NCBI GenBank assembly: GCA_002923375.1
Contig: BEIJ01000001.1
Span: 1,116,001-1,180,000, forward strand
DNA length: 64,000 bases
Direction: 5' to 3'
Source of the DNA: a bacterium HR33
GTDB lineage: Bacteria > Gemmatimonadota > Gemmatimonadetes > Gemmatimonadales > GWC2-71-9
Shown: positions 58,482 through 64,000 of the stretch, in pieces
Numbering within the stretch: position 1 is the first letter of the stretch
Layout: the number at the start of each line of letters is the position of its first letter
The notes under the pieces: generated by a model
What the model was told of the DNA's origin: nothing
Seen by the model: the letters and a program-made list of their open reading frames with translations, nothing else
The model's database searches: none
Translations under genes and position numbers: made by a program

Positions 58482-59807
58482 ATGCCAAATCAAAACCATG
58501 CTATCGTCATCGGAGCCAGCATGGGCGGGCTGCTGGCCGCCCGGGCTCTGGCCGACTTTTACCAGCAGGTGACCCTCGTCGAGCGGGACACCTTTCCGCC
58601 CATCGGCGAGAACCGCAAGGGGGTGCCCCAAGGCCGGCATACCCACGCACTCCTTCTGCGGGGCGGCGAGATTCTGGAAGGCATGTTCCCCGGCCTGACC
58701 GCCGACTTGATGGCACGGGGCGCGCCGTTCCTCGACCGGCCCGAACAGGAACTGATCTGGTTCGACGGCGGCGGCTATCATGCCCGCTTTACCAATGAAG
58801 ACGGCCGAAACGGCGCGCTGATGGTCAGCCGGCCGCTGCTGGAAGGGTATGTGCGGCAGCGACTGCTGGCCCTGCCCAATGTGACGGCCATCGAACAGTG
58901 TGACGCCCTGGGGCTGGTTCCGTCTGAACGCGCCGGCCGGGTGCGCGGGGTGCGCCTCGTGCGCCGGGCCGGCGGCAGCGCCGAAGAGGTGCTGGAAGCC
59001 GACCTGGTGGTGGACGCCAGCGGCCGCGGCTCCCGGGCGCCGAAATGGCTGGCAGACATGGGCTATACACCGCCGGCGGAGGAACGGGTGACGGTCAACC
59101 TGGCCGGTGTAACCCGGCTTTATCGCCGGCGCCCGGAGCACCTGAACGGCGCAAAGGTCGTCATCATCACCCTTTCTCCCACCCTCAAACGCGGCGCGGT
59201 GATGCTCGCTCAGGAAGGGGAACGATGGACGCTCACCCTGATCGGTTTCGCCGGCGATCCACCACCCAGGGATGAAGAAGGATTTCTGGCTTTCGCCAGA
59301 AGCCTGGCTGCGCCGGAGGTCTATGAGGTGATCAAAGACGCCGAGCCGCTTTCGGATTTTCTCCCCTATCGCGTCAGAGCCAACGAGCGCCGGCGGTACG
59401 AACGCCTGACTCGATTCCCGGAGGGCTTTCTCATTTTTGGCGATGCCCTGTGCAGTTTCAACCCGATTTACGGCCAGGGGATGTCGGTGGCGGCCATGGA
59501 GGCGCTGGATTTACAGCAGGAGTTGCGCCGGGGAGGCGAGGGCTTGTGGCGGCGCTTCTTCCGCCGGGCGGCGCGGAGCATCGACATCCCCTGGCAGATC
59601 GTGGTCAGCGGCGACCTGCGCTTCCCGGAGGCGGAAGGAAAACGCACGCCGGCCATCCGCTTCATCAATGCCTACATGGCGCGACTGCACCGGGCGGCCC
59701 ATCGCGATCCGGTGGTGGCGAAAGCCTTCAACGACGTGGCCAGCCTGCTGGCCCCGCCGCAAAGCCTGATGGGGCCGGGCATCCTGTGGCGGATGGTGTG
59801 GGGGTAA
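58482..59807 (+). CDS. FAD-dependent monooxygenase/oxidoreductase
   Basis: 441 residues from ATG 58482, 11 bp after the hydrolase. The FAD loop is AIVIGASMGGLLAARALADF, the second motif LVVDASGRGSRAPKWLADMG, and the ribityl-binding GD motif LIFGDALCSFNPIYGQGMSV. It belongs to the geranylgeranyl-reductase/aromatic-hydroxylase group. It probably uses NAD(P)H and oxygen to hydroxylate or epoxidise the substrate that the hydrolase then opens. Last gene of the 6.7-kb cassette; its stop is 12 bp before attC 5. Confidence 0.87.
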   Translation: MPNQNHAIVIGASMGGLLAARALADFYQQVTLVERDTFPPIGENRKGVPQGRHTHALLLRGGEILEGMFPGLTADLMARGAPFLDRPEQELIWFDGGGYHARFTNEDGRNGALMVSRPLLEGYVRQRLLALPNVTAIEQCDALGLVPSERAGRVRGVRLVRRAGGSAEEVLEADLVVDASGRGSRAPKWLADMGYTPPAEERVTVNLAGVTRLYRRRPEHLNGAKVVIITLSPTLKRGAVMLAQEGERWTLTLIGFAGDPPPRDEEGFLAFARSLAAPEVYEVIKDAEPLSDFLPYRVRANERRRYERLTRFPEGFLIFGDALCSFNPIYGQGMSVAAMEALDLQQELRRGGEGLWRRFFRRAARSIDIPWQIVVSGDLRFPEAEGKRTPAIRFINAYMARLHRAAHRDPVVAKAFNDVASLLAPPQSLMGPGILWRMVWG

Positions 59808-59819
59808 CTGCTAATGGCC

Positions 59820-59881
<62 letters not shown>

Positions 59882-59884
59882 GTC

Positions 59885-60466
59885 ATGAACGTCGTACTAA
59901 GATTTGGCGCCGCAGTCATAATCCTTGCAGCGGGGGTCGCGATCGTCGGCTTCTTCGCCACGATGCTGCCACCGCATTTGGCCAAGCTGCTGCCCGGCCT
60001 GATTGGGGGCACCGCAATTCTGGTAGGCGTCCTCTACATATTCCTTGCAAGAGAGTCCGGTATCACCGTGAGTCAGATCCCGACAGTCCTCTCAAAGTTG
60101 CAGAGCTACGGGAAGAACGGTGCCTACGCCCTCTTTACATTTCAGCCGTCTGATTCTGGCGGCGAGATTAGCTTTCAATTCTCAATCGAGGGCAATTCGA
60201 TCGGTCTCGACTGGTATCGATTGCACAAAGAGAGAGGGGAAGACGCGTATGTCAGAAACGAGACTGATCTCCCACAGTTTCTTGCGTTCGTACGCAAGCT
60301 CGGCTATGACACGACTGAGAAGGAGGCTAAAGGGTACAGATACGTGCGCGTAGAACGCGGTGGGGCGCTTTCAGAACTTGCAACGAAGCTTGTTCGAGAG
60401 CTTTATGGCCTCAAGCCAAAGAACCGCATCAAGCTTGAAGTGGAGGGTTTCGAGTGGAAGACATGA
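59885..60466 (+). CDS. Two-helix membrane protein of unknown function (cassette 6)
   Basis: 193 residues from ATG 59885, four bases after the attC core; the frame is open upstream but only through the attC. Two hydrophobic helices (RFGAAVIILAAGVAIVGFFA, LIGGTAILVGVLYIFLA) are followed by a 140-residue cytoplasmic-type domain (GAYALFTFQPSDSGGEISFQ, LDWYRLHKERGED, FLAFVRKLGYDTTEKEAKGY). No family recognised. Confidence 0.7.
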   Translation: MNVVLRFGAAVIILAAGVAIVGFFATMLPPHLAKLLPGLIGGTAILVGVLYIFLARESGITVSQIPTVLSKLQSYGKNGAYALFTFQPSDSGGEISFQFSIEGNSIGLDWYRLHKERGEDAYVRNETDLPQFLAFVRKLGYDTTEKEAKGYRYVRVERGGALSELATKLVRELYGLKPKNRIKLEVEGFEWKT

Positions 60467-60467
60467 C

Positions 60468-60563
60468 GCCCAACCAGCGGTTCCAGGCGACGCCCTCGCG
60501 CTGCGCGCTCGGGTTCCCTCGGCCGCTGCGCGGCCTCGGTGCGCCTGAACCGGCGCGTTAGAC
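60468..60563 (+). other. attC site 6 (96 bp)
   Basis: GCCCAAC (60468-60474), right after the preceding stop, and GTTAGAC (60557-60563) are the cores. The inner stem pairs CGGTTCCAGGCG with CGCCTGAACCGG, and a GC-rich secondary hairpin is at the tip. Confidence 0.9.
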
Positions 60564-60593
60564 GGCCGCACATGATCGCGGCAGGAGGTTGAA

Positions 60594-61205
60594 ATGTCGA
60601 AGTCCTACAAGAGAACCGACTGGCTCGGGAACGAGTACTGGGAACATGAGGATGGCAGCCGCTCCTACGAGCGGGAGGATTGGCTCGGAAACAAGTACCT
60701 AGAGCACTCTGACGGCTCCCGCTCCTACGAGCGGGAGGACTGGCTCGGGAACAAGTACAAGGAGCACTCTGACGGCTCCCGCTCCTACGAGCGGGAGGAC
60801 TGGCTCGGGAACAAGTACGAGGAGCATGATGACAAGGGCTCGGGGGGCTGCTTTGTAACCACGGCCTGCGTCGAGTACGCGGGCCTCCCCGACGACTGTT
60901 GGGAGCTGACGATGCTTCGGCGCTTGCGTGACGACTACCTCAAGGGGCTCCCTTGGGGGAAGGTGTTCCTGAGTGAGTACTACGCTACTGCTCCGGCGAT
61001 CGTCGCTGCGATCAGGTCGCAGCCAGATCAGGGGAAGGTCTTCGATGCTCTTCTTCATCGGGCACGAGCCGTGGCGCGACTGATTGAGGATGGGCAGGTG
61101 GCCGAGGCGGCTGCTCACTGTCGCGATCAGTTTGCCAAGCTCAAGCGTAGGTACCTGGGAAGTGACCACGCGAGCCAGAGGCCGAGCGGTCCCGAGGCCG
61201 TCTAA
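60594..61205 (+). CDS. Tandem-repeat CFI-box protein (cassette 7)
   Basis: 203 residues; AGGAGG precedes ATG 60594. Residues 2-81 are four 20-residue repeats with the core SRSYEREDWLGNKY then xEHSDG. They are followed by GSGGCFVTTACVEYAG, the CFI-box (C86, C92), and a helical tail (CWELTMLRRLRDDYL, GKVFLSEYYATAPAI, RARAVARLIEDGQVAEA). CFI-box domains are known as C-terminal modules fused to varied proteins, but their function is unclear. The repeats are highly charged and probably form beta hairpins that bind something. The array of near-identical repeats suggests recent expansion. Confidence 0.8.
   Translation: MSKSYKRTDWLGNEYWEHEDGSRSYEREDWLGNKYLEHSDGSRSYEREDWLGNKYKEHSDGSRSYEREDWLGNKYEEHDDKGSGGCFVTTACVEYAGLPDDCWELTMLRRLRDDYLKGLPWGKVFLSEYYATAPAIVAAIRSQPDQGKVFDALLHRARAVARLIEDGQVAEAAAHCRDQFAKLKRRYLGSDHASQRPSGPEAV
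60597..60836 (+). repeat. Four 60-bp coding tandem repeats
   Basis: Units at 60597, 60657, 60717 and 60777. The last three are almost identical at DNA level, including GACGGCTCCCGCTCCTACGA; the first has diverged. Copy number could change by slippage. Confidence 0.9.
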
Positions 61206-61259
61206 CCACAGCATGCAGCGGACGGCGCTGCGCGCCGCCGCTGATGCTGAGCGTTAGAC
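61200..61259 (+). other. attC site 7 (60 bp)
   Basis: GTCTAAC and GTTAGAC are perfectly complementary cores. The stem GCATGCAGCGGACGGCG/CGCCGCTGATGC has an extra A bulge and a GCTGCGCG tip. Confidence 0.93.
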
Positions 61260-61277
61260 GTAAACGGAGGGACGTAA

Positions 61278-62069
61278 ATGCCGGAGGTTCAATTGCACGG
61301 GATACGCGTCAGCTACGACGACCAGGGCCAGGGAGAGCCGGTGCTCCTCTTCATGCCGGGCTGGTGTGGCAGTCGCAGGGTCTTTGATGAACTCGCCCGG
61401 CGCTGCGCCCAATGGAGGCGCGCACTTGCCCTTGACTGGCGCGGGCATGGACGGTCCGAGAGGACGACTGATGATTTCGGATTCGGCGACCTTGTGGACG
61501 ATGCGCTCGCCGTCATCGAGGCGAGTCGAGCTCAGGAGGTCGTGCCGGTCGCCATGGCGCACGCCGGCTGGGTCGCCATCGAGTTGCGCCGCAGGTTGGG
61601 TGTTCGTATCCTCAAGCTCGTCCTGCTCGACTGGATCGTTCTGGACCCTCCGCCTCCCTTTCTTGGGGCGCTTCGATCGCTCCAGGATCCTGCGCAATGG
61701 CAGCAGACGCGCGATCAACTCTTCTCGATGTGGCTTCACGGGTTGGACATTCCTGCGTTGACCTACTACGTGCGGGAGGATATGGGTTCCTATCCCTTTG
61801 AGATGTGGGCCCGCGCGGGCCGCGAGATCAGCGATGCATATGCGAAGGCTGGGAGCCCCCTCCAGGCTCTGGCCAACCTCGACACTCCAGTCCCGGTGTT
61901 ACATCTCTATGCCCAGCCAGAAGACCCGGAATACCTGGCTGCACAGCAGTCGTTTGGTGCCGCGCATCCGTGGTTCCAGGTCTCGAAGCTAGAAGCGCGT
62001 AGTCACTTCCCCATGTATGAAGTACCCGGCGAAATGGCAATGGTTATAGAGAGATCTGTTGCGGCCTGA
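61278..62069 (+). CDS. Cofactor-free 2,4-dioxygenase (Hod)-like alpha/beta hydrolase (cassette 8)
   Basis: 263 residues from ATG 61278 behind GGAGGG. End-to-end resemblance to 1H-3-hydroxy-4-oxoquinaldine 2,4-dioxygenase is visible: LLFMPGWCGSRRVFDEL, DWRGHGRSERTTDDFGF, VLLDWIVLDPP, LFSMWLHGLD, REISDAYAKAGSPLQALANL and ARSHFPMYEVP. Relative to Hod, the catalytic H/D pair (H243, D118), Trp29 and Trp152 are kept. The serine at the nucleophile elbow is Ala94 (VAMAHAGW) with His95 retained. Hod opens quinolone rings using O2 without metal or cofactor, and related enzymes destroy the Pseudomonas quinolone signal. A quinolone-degrading role is inferred. Confidence 0.78.
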   Translation: MPEVQLHGIRVSYDDQGQGEPVLLFMPGWCGSRRVFDELARRCAQWRRALALDWRGHGRSERTTDDFGFGDLVDDALAVIEASRAQEVVPVAMAHAGWVAIELRRRLGVRILKLVLLDWIVLDPPPPFLGALRSLQDPAQWQQTRDQLFSMWLHGLDIPALTYYVREDMGSYPFEMWARAGREISDAYAKAGSPLQALANLDTPVPVLHLYAQPEDPEYLAAQQSFGAAHPWFQVSKLEARSHFPMYEVPGEMAMVIERSVAA

Positions 62070-62083
62070 TTCATCCGTGCCGC

Positions 62084-62142
62084 GCCTGACAGCAGCATCG
62101 AGCGGGCGGCGCTCTGCGTCCCGCTGATACCGAGCGTTAAGC
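62084..62142 (+). other. attC site 8 (59 bp), left core degraded
   Basis: The right core is GTTAAGC (62136-62142). The left core is GCCTGAC, one base off the consensus. The inner stem CAGCATCGAGCGG/CCGCTGATACCGAGCG is weaker than in the others. Confidence 0.7.
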
Positions 62143-62495
62143 AGACAAATACGGAGGCGCACGATAGAAAGAGGGCGATTGGTTGCGTGTCTTAGACAAG
62201 TGGTTGAATCCCGAGCAAACCGATAACGTACCTGGCTGGTGGCTGCCCCAAAATGCCCCTACCTTCACAAAGACCACCTGTGGAAAATGAAGAGGGGACC
62301 AGAGTGTTGAAGCCCATGTGCGTGTGGATCCGCGGGCATGATCCGAACCATCAGTGGTTTTGGGGTCCGGTCAGGAGGCTCGCTTGCCTGGCGCGCTGGC
62401 GCGCAGCAGAGGATGCATGCCACCGGGCCCCGGCGGCGCTCAATGCCGAGCAGCGGACCTTGCAGCGGAGCTCCTGCGCGTGCAAGATCTTTGAT
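62143..62495. other. Cassette lead region with only a tiny frame
   Basis: No established gene. A 35-codon frame at 62183-62290 (TTG start, LRVLDKWLNPEQTDNVPGWW) ends TTCGK and could be a small or truncated cassette gene; it has no good ribosome site. The rest is GC-rich and unremarkable. Confidence 0.35.
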
Positions 62496-62753
62496 ATGGT
62501 TAGGCCTGAAATAGAGTTCCGGCAACTCAGCATCGCGGAGCGACTGGAGCTCGTCCACGACATCTGGGACAGTACCGCCTGGGACACGGAGGTGCCGCCC
62601 CTGACCGATGCGCAGAAGGCGGCGTTGGATCGTGGCCTCGATCAGTATCGGCGAGATCCGGGTTCGGGGATCTCGTGGAACCGGTTCGGGAAGAGCCCCA
62701 TAAGCGCGGCGAATGACGCCGCGCTTGGTTTTTCGTCCCGCCGCGCGCGCTGA
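62496..62753 (+). CDS. Antitoxin of the addiction-module component family (cassette 9)
   Basis: 85 residues from ATG 62496. The core is IEFRQLSIAERLELVHDIWD followed by VPPLTDAQKAALDRGLDQY and GISWNRF, the signature of the small antitoxins that pair with ParE/RelE toxins. They neutralise the toxin and usually repress the operon. The C-terminal 20 residues (KSPISAANDAALGF and on) are read from the toxin start region and look like an extension. The toxin frame begins 41 bp before the stop. Confidence 0.78.
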   Translation: MVRPEIEFRQLSIAERLELVHDIWDSTAWDTEVPPLTDAQKAALDRGLDQYRRDPGSGISWNRFGKSPISAANDAALGFSSRRAR

Positions 62754-62838
62754 CTTGCGGGCGGCTCGGGAGTGCTATGAAGCCCGGGTTGCTGGACTCG
62801 GGCCCCGAGTTTGCTCGGGCGATCGAGGTTATGGCTGA
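62713..62838 (+). pseudogene. ParE/RelE-type toxin, truncated and frameshifted
   Basis: From ATG 62713 it reads MTPRLVFRPAARADLRAARE then CYEARVAGLG, the start of a ParE-like toxin. After that the frame goes astray and stops at 62838, while another frame continues the expected GPEFARAIEVMAEPLAR. The last half is absent because the cassette ends at 62848. The toxin is inactive, so the antitoxin no longer has a partner here. Confidence 0.75.
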
Positions 62839-62848
62839 ACCGTTAGCC
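62832..62848 (+). other. Half attC site
   Basis: TGGCTGAACCGTTAGCC matches the right half of a normal attC (inner GGCTGAAC plus core GTTAGCC), but no complementary left half is found upstream. A damaged attC at the boundary between the antitoxin and cupin cassettes. Confidence 0.55.
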
Positions 62849-62877
62849 CGCTCATTTGTGAGCAAAGGAGATAAATC

Positions 62878-63246
62878 ATGGCGCCACGATCGGAGAGCAT
62901 TACGGGTAAGAGCTTCGACTCACCGGACGAAACTCGCCGACCCTTCGAAAAGGGCCGCATCGACGTCATTACTGTCGGTGGATTAACGTTCTATCGCGAG
63001 ACCCTTGAACCTGGCTGGCGGTGGTCGGAGCACGTGAAGCCGGTCGTTGGCGGCGAAAGCTGCCAGCGATTCCATGTAAAGATTTTTCTTGCAGGACGTC
63101 AACGAATACGGATGGATGACGGCACCGAGATGGAATTTGGTCCGGGGGACGTGGCGATCATGCACCCTGGACATGACGCTTGGGTCGTCGGCGAGGAGCC
63201 GAATGTATTGATCGAGCTTGCAGACGCCGTCAAGCAACAAGGATGA
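62878..63246 (+). CDS. Small cupin protein (cassette 10)
   Basis: 122 residues; AAAGGAG precedes ATG 62878. The cupin strands are TLEPGWRWSEHVKPVVGGES, FHVKIFLAGRQRIRMDDGTE and FGPGDVAIMHPGHDAWVVGE. The first motif has one clear His (EHVKP) and the second H (PGHDAW), so a metal site is plausible but incomplete. Cupins span enzymes and sensors; no function is assigned. No attC follows; the next sequence runs into the third M20 fragment, so this cassette lost its right end. Confidence 0.78.
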   Translation: MAPRSESITGKSFDSPDETRRPFEKGRIDVITVGGLTFYRETLEPGWRWSEHVKPVVGGESCQRFHVKIFLAGRQRIRMDDGTEMEFGPGDVAIMHPGHDAWVVGEEPNVLIELADAVKQQG

Positions 63247-63370
63247 TGCGCGTGCGCACGAAGCTCGGACTGGCAGCGAGTGAGTCCTGTCTCGCGAGCC
63301 ACCGTGATCGCCGGGCGCCCGTGTTGTGGGTTGGCATTGCCCGGGTGACACATCCGGGCGGAGTGCCAAC

Positions 63371-63496
63371 GGTTTCGGCGCTCACGATCCGAACGAGTAC
63401 AGGGTGATCCATCCGCGGTCGGGGTCAAAGATTGCAGGGCTACGGGCAGTGGAGAAGGCGTACGTGGATCTCTTGTTTGCTTTGGCGGTGGTTTGA
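63371..63496 (+). pseudogene. 3'-end fragment of an M20 peptidase gene (copy 3)
   Basis: It reads FGAHDPNEYRVIHPRSGSKI then AGLRAVEKAYVDLLFALAVV and stop, matching the last 41 residues of the M20 peptidase at 45180 and of copy 2. DNA identity is about 80% by eye. It marks the right shoulder of the integron and shows that the array is embedded in a duplicated peptidase gene. Confidence 0.85.
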
Positions 63497-63566
63497 GGCT
63501 TTGTAGCTTTCTTCGAAACGGCAGCGAGGTCCGGAGGGACAGCCCAGTCTGAGGAGGGTTTTACCT

Positions 63567-64000
63567 ATGGCGAAATTGCGCGCGTCTAGAGGACTGGTTC
63601 TCGGGCTGCTGGCGGCCGATCTGACTGCGGCCTGCGCGAGGGAGGAGACCATTCCCCCGAGCCGGATACCGAAGCCGGTGATGGATGCTTTGCTTGGAAG
63701 GTTTCCCGGGGCCAGGATAGAGAAGGCGAGCCGGGCGGTGGAGGCCGGGCGGGTGATTTACGATATCGAGTTCAGGCAGGATGGGAGAAGGTGCGAAGCT
63801 GATATAAAGGAAAACGGTGAGTACCTGAACTACGAGATCGCTATCGGGCTAGAGCAGCTTCCGGAGGCTGTGCGGGCTCGCCTTGAACAAAACTATCCCG
63901 GAGCGAGTGTGAAGGAGATCATGGAGGAAACCCAGTTGTCCGGAGGCGAGGAACGAGTCTCGGCCTACGAGGTTCTGCTGGTTACGCCTCCGGGTCGAGA
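63567..64000 (+). CDS. PepSY-like lipoprotein, 3' partial
   Basis: GAGGAGG precedes ATG 63567; the frame is open to the window edge (about 144 codons seen). The signal ends in LTAAC (C23), so it is probably a lipoprotein. The mature sequence has two repeats of the PepSY-like/beta-lactamase-inhibitor-like fold: PKPVMDALLGRFPGARIEKA followed by YDIEFRQDGRRCEADIKENG, then PEAVRARLEQNYPGASVKEI followed by AYEVLLVT. Such domains inhibit or bind periplasmic proteins. It begins the normal chromosome again after the integron. Confidence 0.75.
   Translation, partial: MAKLRASRGLVLGLLAADLTAACAREETIPPSRIPKPVMDALLGRFPGARIEKASRAVEAGRVIYDIEFRQDGRRCEADIKENGEYLNYEIAIGLEQLPEAVRARLEQNYPGASVKEIMEETQLSGGEERVSAYEVLLVTPPGR

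Noticed and set aside
53176-59807. Transposon or prophage as vehicle of the large block
   Set aside because: No transposase, terminal inverted repeats or target duplications are visible; attC sites at both ends explain the limits better.
60597-60836. 60-bp repeats considered as a CRISPR array
   Set aside because: The repeats are contiguous, have no spacers, keep the reading frame and code for protein repeats.

Overview
The window is GC-rich bacterial chromosome with short intergenic gaps and many overlapping stop/start codons. Lipoproteins with a Cys followed by GEDTTQP-like or GEGGPTQP-like tails, a TolB-like propeller lipoprotein, a SCO1/CtaG pair and a FabL-like reductase suggest Gemmatimonadota. 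This is an inference from gene style; no rRNA is present. The last quarter is different: it is an integron cassette array with genes of mixed origin, some resembling Chloroflexota.

Layout. 1-2.3 kb: an M15 peptidase, a TPR membrane protein, and a broken PIN toxin gene fused behind a stray fragment of dnaE2. 2.3-7.4 kb (minus): the damage-tolerance operon imuB / DUF6504 / dnaE2. 7.7-14.1 kb: envelope proteins, the CtaG/SCO1 copper-delivery pair, a DUF72 protein and an Rv2578c/PA0069-type radical SAM protein. 14.3-16.6 kb: PhoU-like regulator, Pit phosphate transporter and a kinase fragment. 16.7-22.1 kb (minus): an SNF2-type helicase overlapping a 1030-residue N6-adenine methyltransferase, a probable defence or modification pair. 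22.1-28.7 kb (minus): DUF402, two MscS channels, an S9 peptidase, DUF2784 and a dicarboxylate-type symporter. 28.8-31.8 kb: FabL-like reductase, small unknown genes and a Nudix CoA pyrophosphatase. 31.8-34.8 kb: a metal operon made of a DtxR/MntR regulator, a two-domain multicopper oxidase and a ZIP permease with a periplasmic beta-rich head. 34.8-44.8 kb: hydroxyacyl-CoA dehydrogenase, nucleoside hydrolase, a second DUF72, an orphan TupA, a thioesterase, a patatin, an MlaE-F-D lipid transporter, RNase Z and a heme lipoprotein. 45.0-46.7 kb: tRNA-Ala, tRNA-Gln and an M20 peptidase.

46.8-63.5 kb is an integron. A dead integron integrase (about 120 internal residues lost, plus a frameshift) points in the same direction as the cassettes. 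After it come an attI-like GTTAGGC boundary and a run of cassettes separated by eight recognisable attC sites. Cargo: a TIR/zinc-ribbon protein, a TPR lipoprotein, an AT-rich methyltransferase, membrane proteins, a 6.7-kb six-gene block, a repeat/CFI-box protein, a cofactor-free-dioxygenase-like hydrolase, a toxin-antitoxin remnant and a cupin. Fragments of the 3' end of the M20 peptidase gene lie on both sides of the array, so it sits inside an old duplication of that gene.

The strongest candidates for something new are the 6.7-kb multi-gene cassette carrying its own STAND-type regulator and five enzyme-like genes, the array itself (same-direction dead integrase, flanking peptidase fragments), and the multicopper oxidase/ZIP/DtxR operon. 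A 17-bp direct-repeat motif shared by the imuB and radical SAM promoters may mark a damage regulon.
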